Shown here: positions 24,624 through 33,301 of the stretch, piece after piece | How positions within the stretch are numbered: position 1 is the stretch's first letter | How the letters are laid out: each line of letters starts with the position of its first letter | Origin: an uncultured Lachnoclostridium sp. | GTDB lineage: Bacteria > Bacillota > Clostridia > Lachnospirales > Lachnospiraceae | Direction of reading: 5' to 3' | DNA: 38,793 nt | Assembly: GCA_902464595.1 (NCBI GenBank) | Contig: CABQJX010000011.1 | Span: 1-38,793, forward strand | The notes under the pieces: generated by a model | The model's database searches: none | Told to the model about the DNA's origin: nothing | The model's input: only the letters and a program-made list of their open reading frames with translations | Program-made: the position numbers and the translations under genes

Positions 24624-25229
24624 ATGAGTCATAAGATCATCACCATTGCCCGCCAATTTGGAAGCGGGGGCCACGAGATTGCCCAAAGGCTGTCGGAACA
24701 GTTAGGTATTCCTCTGTATGACCGGAATCTGGTAGAAATGGCCGCTGAAAAAATGGGACATTCCCCTGTCAGCGTAGAAAAGGTGGATGAATCTGCCCTT
24801 TCCTCCTTTTTAGCCAGCTACCAGATCCCCAAAGAGCCTAATTCTGTTACAGGATACGGCCTGTCCCTCAACGACAGCACCTATGTAACCCAAACCATTA
24901 TCATTGAAGCGCTGGCCCAGAAAGGCCCTTGTATCATTGTAGGGCGATGCGGCAATTATGTGCTCCGCAGTTATCCTGACCTGATCGATGTATTTATCTG
25001 CGCCTCTATGGAGGACCGGGTGCGCCGGATCATGGAGCGGTATAATTTTTCTGAAAAGGACGCCGTCAACGCCATCAAGTCCACGGATCGGCGCCGCAAA
25101 AACTACTATGAAAATTATACCAAGGAGAAATGGGGCAGCATCGACTCCCATCAGATGCTCTTAAATGTGAGCAAGCTGGGAATCGAGCACACCATTGAAA
25201 CCATACGAAGAATATACGAAGCCCCGTAG
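24624..25229 (+). CDS. Cytidylate kinase-like family protein
   Basis: 201 residues. P-loop variant RQFGSGGHEIAQRL near the start (residues 9-22), LYDRNLVEMAAEKMG, then ALAQKGPCIIVGRCGNYVL and a C-terminal Arg-rich lid (MEDRVRRIMERYNFSEKDAVNAIKSTDRRRKNYYENY). This is the cytidylate-kinase-2 group: P-loop nucleotide kinases close to CMP kinase but distinct from housekeeping Cmk, widespread in Clostridia with unproven substrates. Start ATG has AAGGAG eight bases upstream; an in-frame ATG at 24585 gives an unlikely hydrophobic extension. Its stop codon is inside the terminator stem. Convergent with the cis-prenyltransferase gene 18 bases on. Confidence 0.88.
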   Translation: MSHKIITIARQFGSGGHEIAQRLSEQLGIPLYDRNLVEMAAEKMGHSPVSVEKVDESALSSFLASYQIPKEPNSVTGYGLSLNDSTYVTQTIIIEALAQKGPCIIVGRCGNYVLRSYPDLIDVFICASMEDRVRRIMERYNFSEKDAVNAIKSTDRRRKNYYENYTKEKWGSIDSHQMLLNVSKLGIEHTIETIRRIYEAP

Positions 25230-25244
25230 CAAAACGGGGCTTTT
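25221..25244 (+). terminator. Rho-independent terminator overlapping the kinase stop codon
   Basis: GCCCCGT, loop AGCAAA, ACGGGGC, then TTTT. The TAG stop codon (25227-25229) lies at the top of the stem. No comparable T-run serves the convergent gene. Confidence 0.82.
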
Positions 25245-25247
25245 CCC

Positions 25248-25871
25248 TTATCCGCCAAGGGTCACATCCTGTACGCTGTACCACTTTAATGCTTCCTCCA
25301 CATGCTTCCTCTTAAAATCCGGCCAATAATCCTCCACCACATATATATCTGAATACACCGACTGAACCGGAAGAAAACCGGAGAGCCTTCTCCTGCCTCC
25401 CCATCGGATCACCAGATCCATACGGGAAATCTCCTGACTTTTGAGGCCGGGGCCCATAACCCCCTTTTTCATCCCCATATCCCACTCCCAGCTGTAATTT
25501 ACCAGAAAATTGATCTTCATACCCCCCTTTCCAAAATCCTGGCGGGAAGTAAAGGGAAGAAGCTCCTTGGGAAACATAGGCGACGCTGTATTCCCTATCA
25601 CCAAAAGACTGGCGTCTTCTCTGGAAAGCTCATCCACCGCCGCCACACAGGCCCGTGTAAAAGCCTGCCTCTGAGCCACAGGACGCTTCGTGTTGTCTGC
25701 GGTAAACCCATAAAAGGACATCTCTCCAATCTCCAGCTCCCGGCACATATGGTAAAGCTCCATTCCCGGCGAAATGCCATGACGGTATCCTTCCCTTTTC
25801 TCCATGCCGTGTTCCACAGCCCATCTCCTATTTCCATCAGGTATAATCCCAATATGCTTTGGCAGTCTCAT
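25248..25871 (-). CDS. Undecaprenyl diphosphate synthase-like cis-prenyltransferase (short paralogue)
   Basis: 207 residues, shorter than the usual 230-260. Conserved cis-prenyltransferase blocks: HIGIIPDGNRRWA near the start with the catalytic Asp of DGN, GFTADNTKRP in place of the STENWxRP block, and DLVIRWGGRRRLSGF with VYSDIYVVEDYWPDF at the C-terminus (isoprenyl-diphosphate binding). The N-terminal helix and the middle region are short. ATG with GGATCGGAG. It stands alone, away from the cdsA/frr/dxr genes that accompany housekeeping uppS, so it is probably a second enzyme making a polyprenyl lipid or a variant of it. A location between glycan loci that need lipid carriers is suggestive. 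Activity is not certain. Confidence 0.85.
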   Translation of the reverse strand: MRLPKHIGIIPDGNRRWAVEHGMEKREGYRHGISPGMELYHMCRELEIGEMSFYGFTADNTKRPVAQRQAFTRACVAAVDELSREDASLLVIGNTASPMFPKELLPFTSRQDFGKGGMKINFLVNYSWEWDMGMKKGVMGPGLKSQEISRMDLVIRWGGRRRLSGFLPVQSVYSDIYVVEDYWPDFKRKHVEEALKWYSVQDVTLGG

Positions 25872-26027
25872 ATTTTTCTCCGATCCTTTGCTCTATGATA
25901 TAAGAAAAGTATTGCCAAAAATGGGAAACCCCAAACTTCCTCCTCTTCCTATTTTCTTAAAACCATAGTACAATAGAGACGTAACCACATCTATAGACTG
26001 TCTATTTTATTACAAGGGGGTAATGCA

Positions 26028-26960
26028 ATGACAAAAAAACTAATTCTGACCGCTTCCCTGGCAGCCATTCTCTCTATGTCCACCCTGTTCTGGGCCTACG
26101 GGCAGGAGCGGTCCATCACCTCTGTTCCATTGTCTTTTTCCTGGGACGGGGAGCCAAAAGGGGGAGAGCTGGTAGGAACGGTTCAGGCGGATTCGTCCAG
26201 CAAAGAATTTACGGTAGAGGGGGCCGAATACACCAAACGGGACGATCAGTGGAATTATGGGGAACAGCCTGTTGCCGAAGTAGAGCTGTCGGCTAATACA
26301 GATTACCGTTTTTCCAGCACAAACAGGGGCGTCTTTTCTATCAGCGGATGCAATGCCCGGTTTCAGTCAGCCCGCATCGAAGATGATGGCAGCACCATGA
26401 TCCTTCAGGTCTCCTTCCCCTCCATTGACGGAGCCCTCCCTGCCGTCACCGCTGTCAGCTGGGACGGGGACACCGCTGTCTGGGATGGGGTATCCGGCGC
26501 AGGATCCTATGAGGTACAGCTGTACCGAAACGATAAGCTTCTGACCACCCAGACATCAAAAGAAGCCTCTCTTGACCTTAGCTCCTACATCAATGTGGAG
26601 GGGGATTATACCTTTTCCGTCCGGGCAGCAGGCAGCTATCGCAGCCAGTCCGGAAGCTGGTCCGAACGCTCTGAGGCCCGCACCATCCTTTACGAAGATG
26701 CCTGGCACATCGCCAATGGCGAATGGGAGAAGAAGCCAAATGGCTGGCGCTACGTCTACAAAAACGGCGCTTACCCGGTAAGCACCTGGCGCTGTATCAA
26801 TGAAGCATGGTATTTCTTTAACGAGGAGGGCTACATGGAGTCTGACTGCTACGTAAAATCCTCCCACCAGGGGCTTTACTACTGGATAGGAAGCGACGGC
26901 GTATGGGATACCGCAAAAGATACCTCTGTGCCTGAGGACGGGGCGCGGATCGGGAGATAA
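26028..26960 (+). CDS. Secreted protein with Fn3-like domain and wall-binding repeats
   Basis: 310 residues. Signal peptide (1-25, MTKKLILTASLAAILSM..., predicted cut after AYG), an N-terminal beta domain of unknown type (about 30-140), a fibronectin-III-like segment (about 143-223, AVTAVSWDGDTAVWDGVSGA...YTFSVRAAGS), and two to three C-terminal wall-binding repeats (NGWRYVYKNG, EAWYFFNEEGYMES, GLYYWIGSDG). ATG behind AAGGGGGT. It ends at a bidirectional terminator shared with the phosphohexomutase operon. Related in plan to the repeat protein at 22250. No catalytic motif seen; likely a surface adhesin or wall-binding protein. Confidence 0.82.
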   Translation: MTKKLILTASLAAILSMSTLFWAYGQERSITSVPLSFSWDGEPKGGELVGTVQADSSSKEFTVEGAEYTKRDDQWNYGEQPVAEVELSANTDYRFSSTNRGVFSISGCNARFQSARIEDDGSTMILQVSFPSIDGALPAVTAVSWDGDTAVWDGVSGAGSYEVQLYRNDKLLTTQTSKEASLDLSSYINVEGDYTFSVRAAGSYRSQSGSWSERSEARTILYEDAWHIANGEWEKKPNGWRYVYKNGAYPVSTWRCINEAWYFFNEEGYMESDCYVKSSHQGLYYWIGSDGVWDTAKDTSVPEDGARIGR

Positions 26961-26962
26961 GT

Positions 26963-27019
26963 AAAAAGCTGCGTAGGAATGAGAGAGACTCGTTTTCTTC
27001 TCGTTCCGCCGCAGCTTTT
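26963..27019. terminator. Long bidirectional rho-independent terminator
   Basis: Outer stem AAAAAGCTGCG / CGCAGCTTTT continued by GGAATGAGA / TCTCGTTCC with one mismatch, long combined stem. A-rich on the left and T-rich on the right, so it can serve both the wall-repeat gene (plus) and the GDP-sugar operon (minus). Confidence 0.85.
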
Positions 27020-27020
27020 A

Positions 27021-28736
27021 TCAATCTATTTTATTTTTTAAATCCTCCCAGATTTCTCTCTCTGCACGTTCCGCCATTTCCCTGCTTTCTGCACTGACAG
27101 AAAGGTATGTTTTGATCTTTGGCTCTGTTCCTGAAGGACGTATAACCGCACTGCTGTCACCGCCCAGCTGAAATTTCAGCACATCGGAAGGCGGAAGCCC
27201 ATCTAGGCCCTGAGAATAATCCCAGGAGGCCAAAACCTCTTTCCCTCCTATCTGAGTCATCCCATGCCTCAGGCGTCCCATAATCTCCTGCATTTTCTGA
27301 AAACCAGCTGCCCCCTCAAAGGTGCAGCAATGGAGAGTGTTGAGACAAAAGCCATAGGTGCGGTACAGCTCCTGCAGTTTTTCCCACAGGGTTATGCCCT
27401 GAGCCTTATAATAAGCCAGCATCTCACAAACAAGAAATGCCGCATTTACCCCATCCTTATCCCTGACATACGTTCCGCTGAGGTATCCATAGCTTTCCTC
27501 AAAACCAAAGATATACCGCTGCTCCTCTCCCTGCTTCTCCAATAAGCCAATCTGCTCTCCGATAAACTTAAATCCAGTCAGCACATTGACGGTACTCACT
27601 CCATAATGGGCTGCAATACGCTCCGCCATATCCATGGTCACAATGGTCTTCATCATCACAGGAGCCTTAGGCATGGTTCCATTTGCAATCCGCCGGCTGC
27701 AAATATAATCCAAAAGCAAAAGCCCTGTCTCATTTCCGCTTAAAAGAGCATATTCCCCCTGGCTATCTCTTACCGCAATCCCCACACGGTCACAGTCCGG
27801 ATCCGTGGCAAGTAAAAGATCTGCTTTGCCCTTCCTGGCATATTCCATTCCCAGCTCCATGGCTTCCCTTATTTCCGGGTTTGGATAAGGGCAGGTAGGA
27901 AAATGGCCATCTGGCTTCTCCTGTTCCTTTACCACAGAAATATTGGTAAAACCGCTCTCCCTCAGCACTCTCAGAACCGGCTTAAGCCCTGTCCCATTGA
28001 GGGGCGTATAGACAATGGACACCTCTTTGTCAGCCGTATCCCCTGCTTTCAAGACACTCTGAGCTTTGACATGATCCACAAACTCCGTCAATAATTCCGG
28101 CCCAATCCACCGGATCCATCCAGCCTCCACAGACTCCTCAAACGCCATCTTGGAAACCCCATCAAATATATCCACCAAACAGATCCGGTCTGTAATCGCT
28201 TCCGCCGCCTCTGTCGTGATCTGGCAGCCGTCCGGGCCATATACCTTATAGCCGTTATAGGCTGCGGGATTATGGGAAGCCGTTATCATAACGCCTGCCA
28301 CGCATCCCAGCTTTCTCACTGCAAATGACAGACAGGGAGTAGGCATCAGCTCATCATACAGATACACAGGAATCCCATTTCCGGCAAATACCTGTGCCGC
28401 TGTGCGTGCAAATACCTCCGACTTGATCCGGGAATCATAGCTCACAGCAATCCCCTTTTTCTGCATTCCCTGGGCCTTTACATAATCAGCCAGCCCCTGG
28501 GAAGCCTTGGCCACTGTATAAATGTTCATTCGGTTTATCCCAGCGCCCATGACTCCCCGCAGGCCTCCTGTCCCAAATTCCAGATTCCGGTAAAATCCAT
28601 CTTCTTTCAGAGACACAGATGATCCCATCCTTTGCAGTTCCTCTATGATATCCGGATCCTCCACTGCGCGCTGGCTCCAGCGGAGATATTCTTTTTCTAT
28701 TTGTTCTGTGTTAATTTCCCATCTGCTCCTTTCCAT
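27021..28736 (-). CDS. Phosphoglucomutase/phosphomannomutase
   Basis: 571 residues, alpha-D-phosphohexomutase of the long bacterial (PgcA-like) group. Active-site phosphoserine Ser154 in ITASHNP, metal loop DPDCDRVG, sugar-specificity loop GFEESYGYLSG, and phosphate-binding RPSGTEPKIKTY near the C-terminus. Interconverts hexose 6-phosphate and 1-phosphate. As last gene of the gmd-fcl-manC unit it would supply mannose 1-phosphate to ManC, though this group often also acts on glucose. The ATG at 28736 is chosen over a TTG three codons upstream; its ribosome site is weak. It starts 66 bases after the manC stop and ends at the bidirectional terminator. Confidence 0.93.
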   Translation of the reverse strand: MERSRWEINTEQIEKEYLRWSQRAVEDPDIIEELQRMGSSVSLKEDGFYRNLEFGTGGLRGVMGAGINRMNIYTVAKASQGLADYVKAQGMQKKGIAVSYDSRIKSEVFARTAAQVFAGNGIPVYLYDELMPTPCLSFAVRKLGCVAGVMITASHNPAAYNGYKVYGPDGCQITTEAAEAITDRICLVDIFDGVSKMAFEESVEAGWIRWIGPELLTEFVDHVKAQSVLKAGDTADKEVSIVYTPLNGTGLKPVLRVLRESGFTNISVVKEQEKPDGHFPTCPYPNPEIREAMELGMEYARKGKADLLLATDPDCDRVGIAVRDSQGEYALLSGNETGLLLLDYICSRRIANGTMPKAPVMMKTIVTMDMAERIAAHYGVSTVNVLTGFKFIGEQIGLLEKQGEEQRYIFGFEESYGYLSGTYVRDKDGVNAAFLVCEMLAYYKAQGITLWEKLQELYRTYGFCLNTLHCCTFEGAAGFQKMQEIMGRLRHGMTQIGGKEVLASWDYSQGLDGLPPSDVLKFQLGGDSSAVIRPSGTEPKIKTYLSVSAESREMAERAEREIWEDLKNKID

Positions 28737-28802
28737 TCTCAGCAACTACCGAGAGCCCTTCAATCGTACATAATCCCACACCTCGATCTGTATTTCCTAC
28801 TC

Positions 28803-30152
28803 TTACCATTCCCAGGAAAACTGCTCGATATCCTCCTCTTCCAGCACGCTCCCGATCTGAACCTCGATCAGGTGGACATCTTGTGCCGCTCTCAGAGCAT
28901 GTTTCTGTCCGGCAGTCAGATAAACCACATCTCCCCTCCGCACGTTCCGGCTGTGACCGTCCACTACGACCTCTCCGGTTCCGTCCACAATGGTCCATAT
29001 CTCATCTCTCTTTGCGTGAGACTGGTATCCGATATATCTTCCCTTCTGGATAAAAATATGTTTTGTCAGGGAACGGCTCTTATCTCCATACTCTACATAA
29101 TCCGTCACCCGGTAATCTCCCCAGATCCTCTCCTCGTACATAGGACGGCTGTCAATCTGCTCCGTATAAGGCTTTAAATAAGAGCTGGAATGTTTATCCG
29201 AAACAAGGATCCCATCCGGGCTTGCTGCCACGATCATATTTTTAGCCCCCAAAACCACGATGGGCATCCCCGTCTCATTGATCACTGTCGTTCCCTCTGT
29301 CCCCTCTCCTGTCAGAACATTCCCTATAGAAGGATCGGCAATCTCCTCAGAAAGTGTATTCCAGGTTCCCAGATCTTTCCATTGTCCCTGATAGGAAACC
29401 ATTGCAATGGAATCTGCCTGCTCTACCACTTCATAGTCAAAACTGATCTTCTTTAATGTTCCATAGTTTTCCCGGAATGTCTTAAAATCAGTAATCTCCT
29501 GCCGGCGCTCCACAATATCCAAAAGATAGCCCAATCGGAAGGCAAATACACCGCCATTCCACTTTGCTCCCTGTTCCAGCAGCACCTTTGCCTTATCCAG
29601 GGAGGGCTTCTCCTGAAAGCGTTCCACAGGCCAGGCTGTCACCTCCCCATATTCCACAGGTGTCTCTTTCGGAACGATATAACCGTATTTTTCTGAGGGG
29701 TAGGTTGGCTCGATCCCCATAAGCACCATATCCGCAGCTCCGTTTTTTAAGGCCTGTTCCATCTTCACCATGGTATAGAAATACTCAATATCCGCATAGG
29801 GATCTACAGGCAGCACAAGAACCACCTCATCCCGTTTCATCTGCTTTTCCAGAGCCAGGTAAACGGAAGCCAGCGCAATGGCCGGAAACGTATCACGCCG
29901 CTCCGGTTCCACTACCACATCAACATTTTTTCCCAGCTGGCTGCGTATGGAATCCACCTGGGAAGCGCCAGTCGCTACCACAATATGAGCGTCGATCCCT
30001 GCTTCCCGGATCTGGCGATATACTCGCTGCACCATGGATTCATAATTGCCATTTTCATCCTTCAAAAGCCGCAAAAACTGCTTTGACCTGGAATTATTGG
30101 AAAGGGGCCACAGGCGTTTTCCTGAGCCCCCTGATAATAATATAATATTCAT
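28803..30152 (-). CDS. manC: Mannose-1-phosphate guanylyltransferase with C-terminal cupin
   Basis: 449 residues. N-terminal nucleotidyltransferase signature LSGGSGKRLWPLSNNSRSKQF, FQEKPS, KWNGGVFAF. From about residue 365 a mannose-6-phosphate-isomerase-like cupin follows (GYQSHAKRDEIWTIVDG ... RRGDVVYLTAGQKHAL), as in type II bifunctional ManC, though the tail is compact. Makes GDP-mannose from mannose 1-phosphate and GTP. The ATG overlaps the fcl stop by four bases (ATGA), so translation is coupled. The isomerase activity of the cupin is likely but not certain. Confidence 0.95.
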   Translation of the reverse strand: MNIILLSGGSGKRLWPLSNNSRSKQFLRLLKDENGNYESMVQRVYRQIREAGIDAHIVVATGASQVDSIRSQLGKNVDVVVEPERRDTFPAIALASVYLALEKQMKRDEVVLVLPVDPYADIEYFYTMVKMEQALKNGAADMVLMGIEPTYPSEKYGYIVPKETPVEYGEVTAWPVERFQEKPSLDKAKVLLEQGAKWNGGVFAFRLGYLLDIVERRQEITDFKTFRENYGTLKKISFDYEVVEQADSIAMVSYQGQWKDLGTWNTLSEEIADPSIGNVLTGEGTEGTTVINETGMPIVVLGAKNMIVAASPDGILVSDKHSSSYLKPYTEQIDSRPMYEERIWGDYRVTDYVEYGDKSRSLTKHIFIQKGRYIGYQSHAKRDEIWTIVDGTGEVVVDGHSRNVRRGDVVYLTAGQKHALRAAQDVHLIEVQIGSVLEEEDIEQFSWEW

Positions 30153-31093
30153 CGTTCTGCACGCACCTCACTGTGAAGGAAATCATCATACGCCAGAGCA
30201 ATCCCATCCTCCAGCTCGGTCTGGTAGGTCCATCCCAATCCCTTTAGCTTACTCACATCCAAAAGCTTCCGGGGCGTTCCATCCGGCTTGCTGGCGTCAA
30301 AGGTGATCCTTCCCTCATATCCTACTGTCTTCTTTACCAGCTCTGCCAGCTGGGCAATGGACAGCTCCTTTCCGGTTCCCAGGTTTACAGTCTCATCTCC
30401 GGAATAATGGTTCATCAGGAACAGGCAGGCATCTGCCAAATCGTCTACATATAAAAATTCCCGCAGCGGTGTTCCGGTTCCCCAGATCACCACCTCCGGC
30501 TTCCCCTCCGTCTTCGCCTCATGGAAACGGCGGATCAGTGCCGGAAGCACATGGGAATGTTCCGGATGATAATTATCATTTGGCCCATAGAGGTTGGTGG
30601 GCATAACGCTGATATAGTCTGTTTTATACTGGCGGTTCAGATACTCACAGTATTTCAGACCTGATATTTTGGCCAGCGCATAGGCCTCATTGGTCTGCTC
30701 CAGAGAGCTGGTAAGAAGGCAGCTCTCCGGCATAGGCTGAGGAGCCATACGAGGATAAATGCAGGAGCTTCCCAAAAACATCAGCTTTTTCACCTGGTTC
30801 ACAAAAGCGCTGTGGATCACATTCATCTCCAGGATCATATTGTCATACATAAAGTCTGCCGGATGCTTACTGTTCGCCACAATACCGCCTACCTTGGCCG
30901 CCCCCAAAAATACATATTCCGGCTTCTCCTCAGCAAAAAAGGATTCTACCTGATCCTGCCTGCGCAGATCCAGATCAGAAGATGTTCTGAGAAGCAGATT
31001 ATGGTATCCTGCTTTTTCTAACCGGCGCACAATGGCTGAGCCCACCATTCCCCGGTGTCCGGCCACATAGATTTTTGCATTCTGATCCATCAT
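30149..31093 (-). CDS. fcl: GDP-L-fucose synthase
   Basis: 314 residues. Extended SDR: GHRGMVGSAI (NADP-binding), SSCIYPRMAPQPMPE, catalytic YALAK, and NLYGPNDNYHPEHSHVLPALIRRFHEA, diagnostic of the GDP-4-keto-6-deoxy-D-mannose 3,5-epimerase/4-reductase. Converts the product of Gmd to GDP-L-fucose. ATG overlaps the gmd stop (ATGA) and its own stop overlaps manC. An alternative ATG lies one codon downstream. Identification is very secure. Confidence 0.97.
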   Translation of the reverse strand: MMDQNAKIYVAGHRGMVGSAIVRRLEKAGYHNLLLRTSSDLDLRRQDQVESFFAEEKPEYVFLGAAKVGGIVANSKHPADFMYDNMILEMNVIHSAFVNQVKKLMFLGSSCIYPRMAPQPMPESCLLTSSLEQTNEAYALAKISGLKYCEYLNRQYKTDYISVMPTNLYGPNDNYHPEHSHVLPALIRRFHEAKTEGKPEVVIWGTGTPLREFLYVDDLADACLFLMNHYSGDETVNLGTGKELSIAQLAELVKKTVGYEGRITFDASKPDGTPRKLLDVSKLKGLGWTYQTELEDGIALAYDDFLHSEVRAER

Positions 31094-32160
31094 TGCTGTT
31101 TCCCCTCCCTGTATTCCTGGCAGCTCATTCCTGTGACCGCCTTTAGATCCGCATCCATCATCATGGCTACAAGCCCCTTAAAATCTATCTTTCGCTTCCA
31201 GCCAAGCTCCTTTTCCGCCTTAGCCGGATCTCCCCACAGAAATTCCACCTCTGCCGGGCGGTAAAATTCAGGATTAACATCCACCAGCAGCTTTCCGGTC
31301 TCTGCATTGTAACCCTTTTCTTCCACCCCTTTTCCTTCCCAACGGATCTCAATTCCCAGGTTGCGGCATGCTTCCTCCACAAACTGGCGCACCGTATGGG
31401 TCTCATTGGTGGCAAGGACAAAATCTCCTGGAACATCATTCTGAAGGATCTTCCACATACCTTCCACATAATCACCGGCAAATCCCCAATCCCGCTTGGC
31501 ATCCATATTTCCAAGGGACAGCTTTTCCTGTTTTCCAGCAGCTATATTGGCCAGGGCAAGGGTGATCTTGCGGGTCACAAAATTTTCGCCTCGGCGAGGG
31601 GATTCATGATTAAAGAGAATACCATTGCAGGCAAATATATTGTAGGACTCCCGGTAATTCACCGTAATCCAGTAGGAATACAGCTTCGCAGCTCCATAAG
31701 GGCTCTTAGGATAAAAGGGAGTCGTCTCGCTCTGAGGCGCTGTATTCTCCAAGCCTCCGAAAAGCTCTGAGGTAGAGGCCTGATAATAACGGCAATTTCC
31801 GCCATTGACACGGATGGCCTCCAGCAACTTTAAGGTAGAAACGCCGGTCGCCTCTGCGGTATACTCCGGAACCTCAAAGGAAATTCCCACATGGGACTGA
31901 GCGGCCAAGTTATACACCTCTGAGGGCCGTATCTCTGCGATCAGGCGCATCAAATTGCTGGAATCCGTTACATCCGCATAGTGAAGAAAAAACTTAACCC
32001 GATTGTACTCGGAGCGGATCAAATGATCGATCCTCTCTGTATTGGAAATACTGTGACGGCGGATCAGGCCGTGAACCTCATACCCCTTTTCCAGCAAAAA
32101 TTCAGCCAAATAAGAACCGTCCTGGCCTGTTATTCCGGTAATCAATGCAATCTTACTCAT
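31090..32160 (-). CDS. gmd: GDP-mannose 4,6-dehydratase
   Basis: 356 residues. GITGQDGSYLAEFLLEKGYEV-type NADP motif at the N-terminus, RRHSISNTERI, ADVTDSSNLMRLI, QSHVGISFE, TSELFG and SPYGAAK (catalytic Tyr/Lys), plus NHESPRRGENFVTRKI: all hallmark Gmd segments. Makes GDP-4-keto-6-deoxymannose, the branch point to GDP-fucose and other GDP-deoxysugars. First gene of the gmd-fcl-manC-hexomutase operon; ATG with AGGAGAG eight bases upstream and a sigma-A promoter about 120 bases upstream, back to back with that of the AraC-type gene. Confidence 0.97.
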   Translation of the reverse strand: MSKIALITGITGQDGSYLAEFLLEKGYEVHGLIRRHSISNTERIDHLIRSEYNRVKFFLHYADVTDSSNLMRLIAEIRPSEVYNLAAQSHVGISFEVPEYTAEATGVSTLKLLEAIRVNGGNCRYYQASTSELFGGLENTAPQSETTPFYPKSPYGAAKLYSYWITVNYRESYNIFACNGILFNHESPRRGENFVTRKITLALANIAAGKQEKLSLGNMDAKRDWGFAGDYVEGMWKILQNDVPGDFVLATNETHTVRQFVEEACRNLGIEIRWEGKGVEEKGYNAETGKLLVDVNPEFYRPAEVEFLWGDPAKAEKELGWKRKIDFKGLVAMMMDADLKAVTGMSCQEYREGKQQ

Positions 32161-32278
32161 ATACTGACTCTCCTATTTTTCCTTTATCTTAATTTTTGTA
32201 AGTATCTGTTCCTATTCTAAGTGTTCTTCACCATTCATTTTATACCCCTTTATTTAAATACAAAAAGAGGACTGATTT

Positions 32279-32307
32279 ATCATAATATAATTTCCCACAT
32301 TTTACAA
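32279..32307 (-). promoter_or_regulatory. Sigma-A promoter of the gmd operon
   Basis: Minus strand -35 TTGTAA (32302-32307), exactly 17 bases, -10 TATGAT (32279-32284). Its -35 directly abuts the -35 of the divergent promoter, so one bound factor could affect both. The leader to gmd is about 110 bases with no clear hairpin. Confidence 0.6.
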
Positions 32308-32336
32308 TTGATATAATTGCGGCAAAATAGTATTAT
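32308..32336 (+). promoter_or_regulatory. Sigma-A promoter of the AraC-type regulator
   Basis: -35 TTGATA (32308-32313), 17 bases, -10 TATTAT (32331-32336), 27 bases before the start codon. ATTGC occurs at 32316-32320 and 32337-32341, exactly 21 bases apart, the two-turn spacing typical of AraC-family half-sites, here flanking the -10. Confidence 0.55.
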
Positions 32337-32362
32337 ATTGCTATAAAAAGGAGGAGACTTCC

Positions 32363-33226
32363 ATGACTGGATACTTTGAACAATATAAGAGATCTGAGGT
32401 GATCGAGACAAACCGGGTAATCCATACCCCCAGCGCCGCAGCCAAGAAAATGTTTTTCTATATCCAGGAGGCAGGTTACCTAAAAAGCCTGAAGCCCCAC
32501 CTGGGCCAACGATCCGGCCTGGATTCCTATCTGTATCTCATTGTCCTATCCGGCAGCGGAACTATCTCCTATGATGGGGTCAGCTATGAGGTTTCCGCTC
32601 AGGACTGTTTTCTCCTGGACTGCCGCCGCAGCTACAGCCACCTTAGCTCCTCCGAAGATCCCTGGGAGCTGATGTGGCTCCACTTCAACGGCCCAGAGGC
32701 CCAGTCCTATTTTCAGTACACTGTCAACAAAAACAGCCACTGCTTCCGCACTATCTACCTTTCCCATATCACAGAAGCGATCCAGCGGCTGATCCTCCTT
32801 CATTCCAACAGCTTAGAAAGCGCGGATCTGGAAGCCTCCTATCTAATCACCCAGATCCTCACCCTCAGCGTCCTGGGGTGTGAAAAGCAGACTTCAAGCA
32901 ACAGCAGCATACAGGAAAAGCTGCGCCAGATACACACCTATCTGAACGAACATTTTAGGGAGCCCATCACTCTGGATCAGCTTTCTGAACGCTTTTTTAT
33001 CAGCAAATATCACCTTGCCAGGGAATTTAAGAAAGAGTACAGCCAGACTGTCATACAGTATCTGCTGGGACACCGTATCAACTATGCAAAGGAGCTGCTC
33101 CGTTTTACAGATCTCAGCATCTCAGAGATTGCCCGCCAATGCGGAATACGGGATGTAAACTATTTTAATAAGGTATTTCGGAAGATAGAGGGGGGAACTG
33201 CATCGGAATTTCGGAAGAAGTGGTAG
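32363..33226 (+). CDS. AraC-family transcriptional regulator
   Basis: 287 residues. N-terminal cupin-like sensor (about 45-130, LYLIVLSGSGTISYDGVSYEVSAQDCFLLD) and C-terminal double helix-turn-helix (about 185-287: ITLDQLSERFFISKYHLAREFKKE and LSISEIARQCGIRDVNYFNKVFRKIEG, the classic AraC signature). The sensor class usually binds sugars or related small molecules. ATG with AGGAGG at good spacing. Divergent from the gmd operon with abutting promoters, so control of GDP-mannose/GDP-fucose supply, or of itself, is the natural guess. The glycosyltransferase gene follows in the same direction after 75 bases. Confidence 0.93.
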   Translation: MTGYFEQYKRSEVIETNRVIHTPSAAAKKMFFYIQEAGYLKSLKPHLGQRSGLDSYLYLIVLSGSGTISYDGVSYEVSAQDCFLLDCRRSYSHLSSSEDPWELMWLHFNGPEAQSYFQYTVNKNSHCFRTIYLSHITEAIQRLILLHSNSLESADLEASYLITQILTLSVLGCEKQTSSNSSIQEKLRQIHTYLNEHFREPITLDQLSERFFISKYHLAREFKKEYSQTVIQYLLGHRINYAKELLRFTDLSISEIARQCGIRDVNYFNKVFRKIEGGTASEFRKKW

Positions 33227-33301
33227 CTTCTTGAGTTGACAAACCTTAGGAGGGATACTACACTTGAATTGCAGGTGATAAAATATGCAGGAGGATCCAA
33301 T

